Source of the DNA: Silurus meridionalis
Taxonomy: Eukaryota > Chordata > Actinopteri > Siluriformes > Siluridae
DNA length: 64,000 nt
Direction of reading: 5' to 3'
Assembly: GCF_014805685.1 (NCBI RefSeq)
Contig: NC_060884.1
Span: 16,875,356-16,939,355, forward strand
A model generated the notes under the pieces. It searched no databases. It worked only from the letters and a program-made list of their open reading frames with translations, and was not told the DNA's origin. This document shows, piece by piece, positions 37,556 through 51,676 of this stretch (its first letter is position 1; each line of letters begins with the position of its first letter). Both the position numbers and the translations under genes were made by a program.

Positions 37556-37806
37556 GGGCTGTCAATCATTTAAAATATTTTAATCACAATTAATCAATAT
37601 GGGCATGGATGGGCTTGGACAAATATGGATGCTTTGTGCAAATGTATGTTTATTATTAGTGAATCCATACTCAACATTAAGCATGAAGACAAAATATTCT
37701 TGTAAATGTTCTAAAATGATGGTGTTTTAAATTACATAAATGATCGGGTGCATTTGTGGACCCCAGTTAATTCGCATTAACGTGTTATTAATGCCTTAAT
37801 TTTGAC
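37556..37806. mobile_element. Decayed hAT-like non-autonomous element
   Basis: The left end agggctgtcaatcatttaaa and the right part 'gcattaacgtgttattaatg ... ttttgacaaatct' recall a widespread vertebrate element whose inverted ends read AGGGCTGTCAA and TTGACAGCCCT. The interior is mostly deleted. Confidence 0.4.
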
Positions 37807-38204
37807 AAATCTAATTAATATATTAATACAAAACAAATTTCTAATTTTGTTACCTAATGAATGTATCCCGGCTGAACAACCACCATATAGAACACAAGCA
37901 AAGAAAAGATGATGATGATGATGATCAGGTGATCAGGAAAGTCTCTGTTCTCAGTCATGTTTACATCACTGACTCCCACTGTCTCATCCACGTTAACCCC
38001 ATATTTCTTGTTGCCTTCTGCCTGCTCATTATTATCTTCATAAACTAGCCTACATCTGTGGTGTGTGAGAGCTAGGAAATGATAGTGGTAGATTGAAAAG
38101 GGAAATAGGTTGATGGACTGAAAATGAGAAGAATGCGCAATGAGAAAAAAAAAAATATTAAACAAATTTCACCAAATAAATTAAAACTAAAGTAACGAGA
38201 CTGT

Positions 38205-38382
38205 ATTGAAAATGTAAGAAGTAGAAAGTACAGACATTTGTGTAAAAATGTAATAAGTGTAAGTAAAAAGTTGCCCGTACTGTAAAGTACTGATACCAGA
38301 AATACTTACTCTACTCTATACTTACTCTATACTTAAGTACAGTAACAAAGTATTTGTACTTCATAACTTTCCACCTCTGCTT
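38205..38382. mobile_element. End fragment of a dispersed DNA-transposon-like repeat
   Basis: It carries repeats of 'aagtac/gtactt' and a terminus ccacctctg, typical of a common fish non-autonomous element. The left terminus is not recognisable. Confidence 0.35.
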
Positions 38383-38389
38383 CCCAGAA

Positions 38390-41300
38390 TGAGGAATCAC
38401 TGCCTTGAAGTGAAATTACATTCTTGTTAGTTTGTGAATGTAAATGAAGCAACACTATAATCCCTAATTTTCCTGTATTTAAGTAATGTTACAGTTTTGG
38501 TCCACATGTTCACCCTCTATCACAATTTTAAAACATAGTCACCTTCATTTATTTAAAAATATTTATCTGTCCCACCACTACATTAATTTAAGCTCAAACT
38601 TGAACATCAACTCCCTTATTTAGCATCTGAAAGGATCCTCTTTGTATGGTTTGTTTAATCAATGTCTTTGTTTATTGTAATTTTTATCTCTATTGCATCT
38701 AATGCAGCAGCGTTTTGCAGCCACAATAATAAAGCCTGTACCTTACATCCATATGATGTGTTGACTGCACCAGTCTGAAGAATGATACTAGTAATATTCA
38801 CAGCGCCTATTGACTTCTTCATTAATTTTAGTGCTGCACTTACATCTATTTAACCACAGGAGGCAGCATTGTTTTCTTACTTCGCTATTAGTCTGTTGTT
38901 TTTTTCTTTGAAAAAAAAAAAAAGGCATGATAGAACCATCATTTCCTGAATTACCCTTGACCTGTTTCAACTTCCCCTGAACACTTTTTTCCCTTTAATT
39001 TTTACAAGCGCCACAGCATACCTCTGCCAGTGCATCCAGATGTTAGATTCTAAAGTATTAGAAAACAAACAGCTACACGTAAATTACGTTTTACATTTTT
39101 CCACCAGTCAAGCATGGGAGAAAAAACAATCTTGTCATTTGCACAAAGCATGTTGGCTACCTTCCTACACGTGGTGAAAGATATTGAATTAGTAGGTTTG
39201 AAATGTTAAAATTAGACCATGATGTGTTTTGTTGGTTTTGATTCTTCACCAGAAGGGTTATTAGTCTCTCTCTGGCATCCAGCAACTGTGTTGTTTTTTA
39301 CATTGTGCTACATCAGCATAACACAGACCATTGTGTGTCTCTGACCCTGCTTTGATCAGATCCTTAAATCCAGCTACCTGCTGTTGGACAGCTGCCACGA
39401 GCCACACTGAAAAGGAATAAATGCAGAAAGATCTCATTTCTTGCAAGCAGCAAATACACCTGATGCTGTATTTATGTCACAGTACATTTAAGCTGTCTTT
39501 GATAATAGGTTATAGAGGGTGGAGAGCAGATTAGAAAAGATTTGGTTCACTTAAAAAGAATATGGACAATTTAAATAAAATAATAAAAGATAATTTATTC
39601 AAGCACACTGGTTCCAGAGCCAATTTCAGGAACATTGGGTGTGAAGCAGGAATTCACCCTGAATGGGATGCCAGTTTTTCCAAGCCATGAACACACATTT
39701 ACACATGCGTGAATATGGGGGGGTTTGCACCAAAATTGGGGAAATATAGACCCACAAAGCTGCAAATATCACAGTCAATTAATTAGACAGTTAGGGGTGG
39801 TTTCATTTCATTCTTACCACATCTACTATTCAATCTGATCTTTCCTCAGGACTGGCTTTGTATACCCCACACCACTTACCTGGTCATGGTAAAATAGAAC
39901 TCTTTTGCTAGATGCTCTTTGTTCCAGGCTAGCAGCCGGTGGTTCACTCAAGAAACTCAGTGATTTCAAATTTGATTTTGAAATCAGGATTATATGAACA
40001 TGTGCATCTTAGGTACATCGAGGTGATTGTTGTTGCTATATCACCAGGAACTCAGAGCTTTGCAGGAGCCCTGAGTAAGATCTTTGCATTGTGCTGTTCC
40101 TCAAAAGCCAACCATACACGCATAGACAAGATGCTGTATTGAAAATTTACTTTTCTCTCAAAACTCCCTTCTCTAACAATCTCTTCTGAAAGAAAAAGTG
40201 GGAAAAACAAATATTTTGGTGATATCCTCACCCTGAATGTATATGAGTCTGGAGAAACCTTGTAGTTTAAGGTTTCTGTGCAATGTTTCCCAGTTTGAAT
40301 CGTTCAGTATTCTTTACAGTGTTTCATGAAGGCAAAACTGTGAAGTTCTTTTGTTGTGCGCTGTGCATACCCTGTAGTGCTACTTAAACTAATCATTAAT
40401 CATTCATTCCTCAGGCAACTGTTCATCGGTCGCAGAAGAAAGATGCAGGGGGTTCTAATGTCTAAACAGCAACTGTGGTCACAAGGTGGTGAATATGATC
40501 GTCATTGTTTATAGGCAGCCTGGAGCATCTTTCTCTACAGTGACATGCTTTTCTTGAAGTTTTTCTGCTACCTGGAATTCAGTATGAATCTTCTCCAGTT
40601 GTATTAGTTTGACTCATTTCCAAACAACATTCCAGTGAGCACTGATGTGGCATAGGTGATGACATAGTATATCAAGGTAATTCTCAATCTCCTTGTCCCC
40701 TGAAGGAGAGTATAGCACTAGTTATTTATGTACAAAATATATAAACACAAAATCTGCAACGTATTACTGTCCTGCTGAACTAGTATCAAACTAGCAAAAC
40801 TGGGTAATAAAGATCCATGACTGTGGCATGTATTACAAATACTGCATCACACATCACTTACATACTTTGTGAAATGGTCTTAGCATGGAGTAAATAACAT
40901 TTCTTTAAAGGGGTAAACTCTGCAAATTCAACACATATGTATTAGTCAACACATCAGAACACTTGTTTCAAAGAAGATATCTGACACACAAAATGCTTCC
41001 CTTTGTTAGCTAGCTAATCGACTGGTATAAATGCTACATGGACGAAATTACACTATTACTCTTACTGCAATATATTTAATTATTTTTGTGTAACTGCAAA
41101 ACATTAGTAGAAAGCATTAAGCACTGGTTTAGTGCCACAGGACATTATTTATTCACTGGTAGAGTACTTAAATCATCAATTTTTATAAATTTTTTTTTTT
41201 TTTACATTCCTATATAATGTCCAACAGTGACTCTACAGGTTATTCTTACAGGCAATCAACACCTACTCGTTGAATGTATGTGAAGCATTGGGAAAATATT

Positions 41301-42020
41301 GTTTAGGGAAAATACTAGGTAAACCTGTAGCATTAAGCTGCTCGCTTAAAACCTAGTGAAGCATTTTGACTATTAATGTCATAGTCATGCCTGTTTTTGA
41401 ATATATCGGGTTTAAGTAAACTAATATATATTGTTGCACACCGATGGATAGAGAATGAAATTGAATCAATCTATTTTAAAAAGCAGACACAAGTGTGAGA
41501 AAACATGAATCGCTTGTCTGAACTGAGACTGTTCAGTTTTGGCATAAGATTCATCACTTAAAATGCCTACATACATTATGAAACTATTTCAGCAAATGGA
41601 CTTATATTAAGACTAATAATGACTAATTATGAATATCGAGAAATGTGGATTTTTTTTAAGTTAATGACTGACAGGCAACACACAAATACTGAGAGAAAAA
41701 GATTATAAATACTTTTAAGTGCTATACCAATTTTCTTATTATTATTTTCAATCATAGGGGATTTAATTTATAAAGTTTAAAATATGAAATATTAACAATT
41801 AAATGTAGTTTGCTCTCCATCAAAATATAAAGAAAGAGTCCAAATTTCCAGACTATTTTTTCCAGTCTGCAACAGTACATACTTTATAACAAACATATAT
41901 AATGTAATTAAAAGTGATTCTCCTTTAGAAGCTCTTGTGGGTTTCTTTAGAAGGTAATGTCTTTGTTATGCTTTTCTCAGTAAGGTGCAGGAGTTCAAGG
42001 TCTACCAATAGTTTCCTGTA
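38390..42020. other. Non-coding stretch
   Basis: No gene is recognised. A short fragment of the dispersed repeat also found at 30125 lies at about 39640-39705 ('ccctgaatgggatgccag'). Confidence 0.45.
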
Positions 42021-42024
42021 ATGT

Positions 42025-42605
42025 GCACTTCAAGAGACTTGGAATTGTGTACTTCCTAAACTGCAGTATCACCAATGTGGAGGGGGATTTGAGGTGTTTG
42101 TTTCTTCCTGTAGTCCACAATTACTTCCTTCATCTTGTCCCCATGACCTCGACTTGGAAGTGGAAGAAAAATCATGGCTGGATAGATAGACGTTTACATT
42201 CAGGGAGAGATTGTTTTCCCTACAGCAAAGCTCTAGCTGCCTCACCTGCACTCTGTAAGATGCTTTATCATGATTGTAGATGAGCCCCCTTGCCATTTTA
42301 CCATTGGGCAAACCTGATATTGTTTCCAGGATATCATGTTTGAGAAAGCAGGGTGCATTGCAGAGGATTTATAACACAACCTTGGGGATTTGGAGTGTTC
42401 AGATTAATTGGCTGGCATAGATTGTTTCAATCCTGACTGTCAGAGGCCCGTTGCTCAGACAGTCAAGAACCCATTTACTATTTACTGTACAGAGGGATGG
42501 GTTCAGTCCTAGTAAACAGAGTTTATTGATTAGTTGCATGATAATGATGCTGTTAACACCAAAACAAAATCAATAAACAGGACTTCTAGACATACTTATT
42601 CTACA
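42025..42605 (-). mobile_element. Decayed LINE reverse transcriptase fragment (Rex1/CR1-like)
   Basis: The minus strand reads VRQLELCCRENNLSLNV (frame 42069-42311), the helix just after the catalytic motif in Rex1/CR1-type reverse transcriptases (usually LxxWCxENxLxLN). The preceding Phe-Ala-Asp-Asp-Thr-Thr motif is ruined: here the residues are Pro-Asn-Gly-Lys-Met-Ala. Sequence upstream on the minus strand (to about 42605) keeps weak similarity to the palm domain. It is a dead fragment. Confidence 0.65.
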
Positions 42606-42609
42606 GGAG

Positions 42610-43690
42610 AAATATGGCCAAATATATAACAGGGATTAGAGGTTTTTCAGTGGAATAATTTCTTCACTAAGCATATTGCTGTTGTGCCAATGATGGTGGG
42701 TGTTTTTAATGTGAGGTGTGTCCACCCTGTAGAAGCACTGGTGATAGCCAGGTGATAGACATTTTTGGTATGGGAATAATTCTAGCGGATTTTAAGTATG
42801 TAAGAGCTTTATTCTGTGTACAAGACATATTAAAGATGTCTCTGCTATCATGTTGAATGTGGAGTTTATGTAGGAGAAAAATTAATTCATGTCTAACGTT
42901 CTTTTATGTTTCAGGTTAAAATAAAAAACATAATCCCCACAATGGAAAGTGGCTCAATTTTAATTTAGATTTATGGCTCCATATGATTTCATAGATGAGG
43001 AAAAAGAACATAGCCTAACATTCTTTTTTTAAACAGGTAATATTTTGCAAAACAATGGCTACTAAATTTAATATCATAGCTACCACTGAGCACTAACATG
43101 AATAATACCTTTTCAGCAAAATATCTGTATGATAAATATTTCAGCCTTTAATGGCCAACACATAACTGGCAGATGAACTGAGAGATCAAAAGTTTAACAG
43201 TATTTCTGAAATAACATTTATGTCCAGTAATTGCACTATAATGGTGTTCACTAAAGGTCACATTCATATCAGCTAGCACTCTGAGTTAGGGAAACTGAAT
43301 GAAGTGCTAGAGGTCTGCAGGAGAAGAAATAGAAAGTCGATCTGGTGTCATAAGATTTTATCTGATCATATCTAATGTTTCCTCTTGTAATTTCTCTGTG
43401 TTATTTTCAGTGGAACTGTATTACAATTATATATAAAGAGCTCCTGAAACCTCCAACCAGTTGCTCCTTTTGGGGAAAAATTAGAAAATCAAATAATATA
43501 GTCTTCTTGTATTTAAAGATAAAATCATGATTATGATTGAAAAAAGATGATTGATTATGATTGATGTAAAGTTCAAAACATGTCTGATTTGAACTTCATA
43601 TTTTTTCTATTTTGGGCTTGGCCCTTTGTTTTGCCAATAGACTGTACTCGATGACTCAAAAATAGTGGCAGCATGATGGAGGGTTAAAGT
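42610..43690. other. Region upstream of cd34
   Basis: No gene or clear element is recognised. It probably includes distal promoter DNA of cd34. Confidence 0.4.
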
Positions 43691-43710
43691 AAGGGTTAAA
43701 GTAAAATAGG

Positions 43711-43718
43711 GGGTGTGG
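43711..43718 (+). promoter_or_regulatory. CACCC-type (KLF) box in the cd34 promoter
   Basis: GGGTGTGG is the complement of CCACACCC, the target of Kruppel-like factors. It sits in a G-rich strip 25 bp upstream of the TATA box. KLF control of blood and vessel genes is established; binding here is inference. Confidence 0.35.
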
Positions 43719-43742
43719 AAAGGGGCAGTTGGGGGGTTGGGG

Positions 43743-43750
43743 TATATAAA
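43743..43750 (+). promoter_or_regulatory. cd34: TATA box of cd34
   Basis: TATATAAA lies 110 bp before the start codon, predicting transcription from about 43770-43780 and a 5' UTR of about 85 nt with no upstream ATG that I noticed. The spacing fits a focused promoter. Confidence 0.65.
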
Positions 43751-43859
43751 GCAGCCTGAGCACAAACCATGCTTTAGTCTCTCTTTGCCTCTCATTGAGA
43801 AACTAAACCTGAAGCATACTTTTTAATACTGAACAGGCTTCAGCAAGGACATTCTCAAG

Positions 43860-43941
43860 ATGGAAATGTTTAACTGGAAAAAAACAAACTGCCATATTAT
43901 TCTGGCCCTGGCTTTAGTCATCTGTGCCGATGTTTTGCGAG
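43860..43941 (+). CDS. cd34: cd34 exon 1 (signal peptide)
   Basis: It encodes 27 residues plus one base. Lys7-Lys8 is followed by the hydrophobic core IILALALVICADVL. The donor is CGAG|GTGAGT (phase 1). The ATG is the first in frame after the TATA box. Intron 1 is about 5.1 kb. Confidence 0.85.
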
Positions 43942-46900
43942 GTGAGTATTTTCAGTTGATTTTTAGCTGTGGCCGAGCTGTAGCCCGCTTGTGTGTCTCT
44001 GCTTGGAGGAAAGAGGGTGGGGTCACACATGAAGAGAGGCTGCATTCAAAAGTTTTCTCCTCTCTTGCAAAACCGTTACATGTGAGCTCTTGTATTGTAG
44101 AAGCCTTAAACATCCATTATTGGTGAACACTGTAAAAAGCATTGTAATTTTTTTAATTATAATTCAGTGAAAGTTGGCCTGGACTTCTAAATATATATCT
44201 ATTTTTTTTCACATTTTTGAATCATCTTCTTTGTAACCAGAATTCTCAAAGACCTCAAAAAGATCTCTGATTTTATAGGCCAGAAATGCAGTTGTATACA
44301 TTTAAAAAACATTAAAATACATTTTGTCATTTTTGCATTTTTGATAGCTTGTGGATAAATCTTTTTTAATCTCTAAATGTTTTAAAGCCAAAGAGAACAT
44401 GTATGTGTTTAAAAACTGGGGCTTGGTCACCTTATATGTTACCCATGGGCATTAATGTCCCAAACATTCCAGGGTTTCATGAAGCGTTTTTGTGTAATTG
44501 CTCTTTACTCTTAATCAAATGTGGAAAAGTGTTGCCTTTTCATCTAAAGGTAACTTTCTTTTTGGGGCTAAATCTCATATTCTCATAAAACTAAATCTCA
44601 TATTCACCTAACAAGACTTGGTTGCAGTGTAAACAGGATATCAATCTCCAGTAATTCATTAATGTGATCTCAAGCACTTCTATAGGCTATGGGAATTCAG
44701 TTCTATAACAATCCATAGAGGACTCTGATATTTCTCCTGATAATGGCATTTTGGCAGTGAATGAATGGCAGAAATATAAGACTCAGGCTTCTTTCTACAT
44801 CATTATAGCTTTATTTCTCAGTCTCTAAAACCTTCTGGAGACCACGTTCATTTGCTAAAATAGGGGGAGGTGAGTGGAGTGATCAGGGGTCACAGTAGGC
44901 ATGGTGGGAGAGAGAGACAGATAAGTCCCAGGCTCCTTCTACTCCCCCACCCCCGTCTGTAATGTTTCAGTTTTCAGCTTCAAATTCCATTATTCTTCAG
45001 GGAACCCTTACTATGGAGGCAAACCATTTGGCTTTCTATAATGTGATCTTGTGAATGATTCAGTTATTAAAAAGCTTTTTTTTTTTACAAGAATATTAAC
45101 TATGAAGGAATGTGGACAATATAACTTCCCCAAGTTATCCTTTCAGACAAACTGGGATATTTAGGGATGCAGGGGGAACAAGATAAATAAATTGTGGCTT
45201 GACTTTTTAACGCAAAACATAACACTCCTGACACATTCTCGAATACTGTCCTCTTTGGATGAACACCAACCGTACATATGCATGCAGGAGGTTTGCAGAT
45301 CTCTAGAGTATACAGGACTGACGTCAAAGATATATAAATTGAGGATTTGTTTATGTTCTCTTCTGTCTCCTCTTGCACTGCTCATTGTAACTACATAACA
45401 GTTTAGAGGTCAAGCATCTGGAACTAAAAAAGGCCAATATTTTGGTGGTTGGGGATTACTGATTAATCATGTTAGCACCTATTTCCATGCAGCATGCATC
45501 TGAATAGATATGATCATTAATCTTCTAAATCAGAAGTTTACAAGTTGTAAACTTCAAGTTTTTAAGTTTACAATCCATTACAATCCAAGTTTTTCTTCGT
45601 AAGAGACTGGAGTCTAGTAATAGTCTATCTGTTGTGTTAGTTAGTGTTTTTCAAATTACATTTGAATCCACACTCGTATACTCTCCTCTGTCCTAACATT
45701 ATTGAGATGTAATGTAAAATAAAAAGCTTCTCTGTATATGTTTTATAAATGTATTCATTTCTGTGCCACTTCCTCCACATATATCCGGCTGAACATGCCT
45801 CTACCCAGTACAAAGGGTGTGTTTAAATCAGTAACAGACGAGATGCATGGATGAGATGAATAACTAAATTGGGCAGCCTGACTGTGGAGTGCAGGTTTTT
45901 AGTTCAAAACATGTGGAAATAAACAGGATATAAAAGTAATCATTTTAGCTTTAGCAGTTATTATTATTATTATTAGTAGTAGTAGTAGTAGTAGTACAGT
46001 ATTATTAATGTGGAATTGGTATGTATAATATTGTTTGGTTGCATGCAAATAGTGAAAGCTGTGTCCTGGATTAGATAAACCCCCATACATCCTTCCTTTT
46101 CCAATTTCTCCATTTCCACTGGCACAGAGCCAAATGGCATCAATTCCATTCACATTACTGAGGCATTCTGGGGCCAGGCTGTTGACACATTCCACAACTA
46201 GGAATTGTATTTGGGTTTTGGTAGAGGTAAATAAAATGTAGGTGTGATAAGTTGAATTGTAGGTTAAATTCTGTTTGTAGGGTGGGATTGGGGGCCTTAA
46301 ATAGTTCTGTGTGGTGGTGGGAGTTTTTGGGAGTGTTGACTTTTTGAACCACAGGCATGAACATGTGTGTGGCCCCTTCCATATATATAGCATGGACCAT
46401 TGGTATGAATAACTAATAGTTTCCATGTTATCAGTTTAATCAACTTGATAAAGTATGATTGTCTTGAAAAAGAACAAGAAATGGGGATGTTTTCAGATGT
46501 CTTAGTTGCCTTGGATGTGTGCCATGTCTGCTTCTTTTGTTTCCTTTCATCCACATTTTATATTTTGTTCTCTAGCTTTTGGATACTGTTTTTTTAAAGA
46601 AGAACAACACTGCATAACATAGATAAATAGGATAAGATTGAAAGATTGTTAGACCTTCTGGGGTGCAAGAGAAAAAAAGGGGGTCATTTAGTAGCATGAA
46701 TTATAGCTGAGTAAGCCAGCAGAGGTCTTTGCCTTAAGGTAGCAATCATGTAGGTTGTATGTGCGTAAGATTGTAGAGATCTCTATGGCAATTTTCTTGT
46801 AGGATTTATGTAAATTGAACCAAGACTTTCTAAATTCAGCTATATATCTAAATAAATATTACCCAGAAACATTTGTAACATAGCATTGAATAAAAGTGAG

Positions 46901-49900
46901 ATCTAGGGAAAAAGATATTAAGATATTAAAGCTTCCAATAAAGGTTGTAGTTTTCCGATCTGATGAAGAAAACACTCTTGTAGGGTTTTACATTTATTTT
47001 TAAAGTGGAAAATGGAACCAAACCACATAATAGTGGCACATACACACAGCATACATCTAAATGTTTGTGCCATGAATATGCTTATGGGAAGGAATGCAGT
47101 GCAGGGAGGGACATGGGGTGGTAAGCTGGAGGAATGGGTGTGTCTCTGTGGTCATGTCCAGGCTTTGACATCAAGGGTGTCAAGGCCATTCAGCATGAAA
47201 ATGAAACCTTTAAAGATTACTGGCAACAGTTCGAACATTGCTTGGCACTAAAGGACAAGTGAGTTCATGGATCATTCACTCCCCAGACTGTCACAAGTGT
47301 ATGGAAAGCTACTGTATAGCAACTTAATACATGTGTCCTGTATATAGGTAGTTATAAAGCAGCAAAAATAAAGTTTTTATCTTTCGAAGGTCAGAAGTTT
47401 ATTTTGGAAGTGCCCTAAGATTCAGAAATCAATATACAGCAGAAACAGATAACAATAAACCTTTACAGTTACTTAATTATTTTAAACATTCAGCTGTGTT
47501 TCACGTTCACCTTTACAGACTTACATTTTGTAGATAAAAAAATATTCTAAATAAGCTACACCCAAGTTATATGAATGAAGCATGCACAAATAACATATGT
47601 ACAGACCTGTTTCATGTAAATTTGTGTTGAAATTAGGCCATTAATGAGCAGGAAAATAAACATTCTTTGATCCAGTGGCTAAGCAAGAATCCAGCGTGTG
47701 TTTGTGTGAATGCCTGACCAATGAGGTCACACAGAGAAGGGGTGCTCAGGAAATGGGTGAGTGGAATGGAATATGGCAGATGCTTTCAGAACACATGCCT
47801 CAATCATTCTAATATTTTTGTGGAATAAGTGCTGCTGTATGAAATTCAATATTGTTCATGTCAGTTTATCAGGTTCAATAAAATAGGTGATAGCTATGCA
47901 ATAAGAAGTCAAATCTTTACCAGGCTTTGATTTAAACAGTTGTTATTAGCGTTTTCTTTCACAGTATTCTGCAAATATTTCACACTGGCCTCATAGATCT
48001 GATAAGTCACTCCTATAAATTTTATATTCTGTTGCCCTCACTATTATAGAATGCGTTTCCTCACACATAAGTGTGTTACATTTTTCAGACTTCTCAATGT
48101 CTCATTGGAACACTGGCCTAATCAGCGGGGGAATCAAGCAAACCCTCTGTCTTTCAGATGCAACATGTTTTAGAAAAACAGTAATTAAAATCAACACCTT
48201 CTGCCATTTATTATATCCCCACAGGGACTGATAAAATGTATTCCAGTTGATTTTTCTTTTATGAAAAATAAGTCTTGATGCAGACTGAGACCCCTGAGAA
48301 CTGGAACTCCCTCACAATGTATAAAAATTAAAATGCATGAGGATTTCCTAGGGTTTTGTGTGAATTATTTGTAAAAACAAAAATAAAAAAAAATAGGTTC
48401 ACAAATAAAACCCCCCACATGTCACCATCACCCACCAACCCCATATAATAACCAATTAAGTATGTCTTCTCAAAATAATTAGTATTAAGAATTTTTGCAT
48501 GAGTCCAAGAGAACACAACAAATGCTGTACAATAGCTCAACAATACTGTAATAGCATCACAATGGGCACAATGTTACAAAAGGTCATCATGGGTCAGTTA
48601 GCACTTTCCTCCAAGCTTGATGAAGTGTTTTTATCTTAAATGTCACGAACTATAAGATTAAAAAAAAAAACAATTTTGCTTTGTAAAACGTACATCTTCG
48701 TATGTGTTGCTTTGTAAAATATATCTCCCCAATAGGGGGTGCCATATCCACTTAAAATAAGGAAATTTCTTTAGACATCATTTCTGTTTTTTCAAGCTAA
48801 GATACATTACAGACTTTCAAGTCTAGAACATTGCTGTGGTATTTGTTGTTGTTCTGTATTACTGTATATCATATCACTCTATTAGGCACCTATTTCTGTC
48901 ATTTTCTAAAATTAGACCAATAAAGCAATGCTGCAGATTAAGAATAAGCATATGGATTTTTCCTATGATAATGACATTGGCAATGTTTTCTTTATAGTAT
49001 TTCACTATGTATATAATCTGTCCTTAAACACCAGGTGTGAACTGCCAAGAAAACACCATTGCACATGCTCACACTGATGACAAACTTAAGACGAATGTAC
49101 GTGGAGATGGCATTCCACCAACACCAGGTAACAGACCTTAAAACACTTGTTAACAATTTTTTTTTTCTAATTTAATGTCTTACTATTTATTTCATATGTC
49201 TTGCACTGAGGAGATGCTTCCATCTAGATGCTGACATAAAGCTCAGATCAGTGTTGCAGTGATGGTTGACATTCTGCAAGTTTCACTCATATCCACACAT
49301 GATCTATGGAGCTCAAACAGAGTGACCAACAGGTTCTTGGTTACCTGTATACCAAGGCCCTTCTCCCCCACACAATTGATAAGTTTGGCCAGGAGGAAGT
49401 GTCCCTGTTGTAGAGAATTGTGTAGGCCATTGTGCACTTGGAAAGCTTCAGTGTAATAGTTATTTTTGTAGCTTTCTCCAGACCTCGACAGAATCCTGTC
49501 TCTGAGCTCTGCAAACAGTTAATTTGACAACATGATTTGTATTTTGCTCTGATTTGCATTTCCAGCTGTTAGACATTATATAAACAGATGTGTGCCTTTC
49601 CAAATTATTTTCAATGAATTGAATTTGCCATAGGTAGGGTCCAGTCAAAGTCTGAAAGCATTTCAAAGACAAGAGAAAAGGGGTTCTCCTAAGCTGTGTT
49701 TCAAGTGTCATAGCAAAGGATCTGGACACTTATGTTATTTTTTAATTTAAGTTATTACAGATCTGGTTTTGTTTTGTCATTATGGAATAGGGAGTGATGT
49801 GAAAAAATTCCCCATGGAGAATTCTGAATACTTTTGAAATGTACTGTGTGAAAACTTCATCCAAGAATCAAACACAATAAAGTTTGTAGGTAATTAATTG

Positions 49901-50226
49901 CTTGAAAGGAATCACTATGAACCTTAATTGTGTTAACAAACTAACAATATGGGTATATTCAAAATAGAGAAGTTGCGATAACTGTTTTTTCTTTTCTTTT
50001 CAGAAGCAGCCAAACTCCAAGAAGTGAATGACTTTCCCATCCCTACTCATTCTTCTTATTTGGATAAGAATAGAGCTGATCACAAAACAATAGCAACACC
50101 AACCATATCCCAACCTAAGCGCACCAGTAATGCAGTTTTCAATTTAACTAAAACTGTAAGTTATAGATTATTACCAGTTGTATATGCAAACCTATTACTA
50201 GTGTGTGTCACTGTCATCCCTACCCC

Positions 50227-50257
<31 letters not shown>

Positions 50258-50857
50258 AGACACACACATCAGTAAGTATTTAAAACCAATAAATAACATA
50301 CATTTGCCCAGAGACATGTGAAAATATTTGAATAGTATATTCAGAAGATACATTATATGGATGGAAGTATTGGAACACCTGACTCTAGACATATGTGGTT
50401 CTTCTGCAAACTGTTACCTCAAAGTTGGAGGCACACAACCATACTCGATGTCTCTGGATGCAGAATCATTCACTTGAACTAGAAGATCCAAACCTTGTTT
50501 TAGTATGACAATGTCGTTGGTCTAGGGTTTAGGATGCGGCTGTGTGAGGACCCGATCTAAACTGTTGTATACTGCTAAACCAAACATAATCTGTGATTCT
50601 CAGACAAGGTGAGAAAACAGGCAGTGCCTTAAAAAATCTGTAAAAAGGCTTCTGAAGAAATCCGAGAGCTGAAAAAACAGCATGCATGGTATTGCATGCT
50701 GTGGCAACAGCAAAATTGTATATGATGATAAACAAACCAGGGGGTTAAAATATATTTATGAAATGATGCCCCAGTGAAAACAGAACAGGTTGAATAAAAC
50801 ATGAAATAAAGATTAAACAAAAGTATTACATGCTGGGGACAGCTGATTAACTGAAAC

Positions 50858-50937
<80 letters not shown>

Positions 50938-51604
50938 GCTTTCACCAGCTTAGGAACATGCATATTGGATGCACAAATATCAATATATGTGCAGGTATTC
51001 TATTGTGTTTTTTAGTCATAAACATTTGACATTATACACTTTTTATAATTTGTAATAGTTATGCTGTAAAAGTTATATTAAATATGCTATATTGTAAGTG
51101 TATACATTAGTATATTTTTAACACCATTACACATTCAATATGTGGTTGAAAAGTAGCTAACTGGAAAACATTACTTGAATGGTTGGTTTACAGAGTGCAG
51201 TGGTGTGTGTGGCTGAAGCTGCAGTAAGAGACAAAGATGCAGTGAAGCTAAAGCTGAGTACCGTCTCCAGCTGCGTGAGTAACTTTCAGATCATATCACA
51301 ATACCTTGAAATTAGATGCAGATCTGATGGAGGAACATAAAAGGGAAGTATAACAATCTCAGTTTGCTTTTCCTTTTTTACACTTCCAAAACTCAACTGC
51401 ATTTCAAATCTTAGGGAGCAGTTCACATCCTGCAAATGTAAAGAATGAATAGTGAACATGGGCAATAATGTGCTGCAGTAAATACAGTTGGTTGATTGGT
51501 TGAACATTACACCGAGACTGCTCATTGTGAGACCCCAGGCATTGATGAAGTTATTATCACTTTGGCTGACATTAAGGTTTACATATCAAATATAAGTATA
51601 AGTA

Positions 51605-51676
<72 letters not shown>

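Noticed and set aside
45899..46426. A 175-codon minus-strand frame in cd34 intron 1
   Set aside because: It lies antisense within an intron, includes translated ATT/AGT repeats at one end, and shows no domain.
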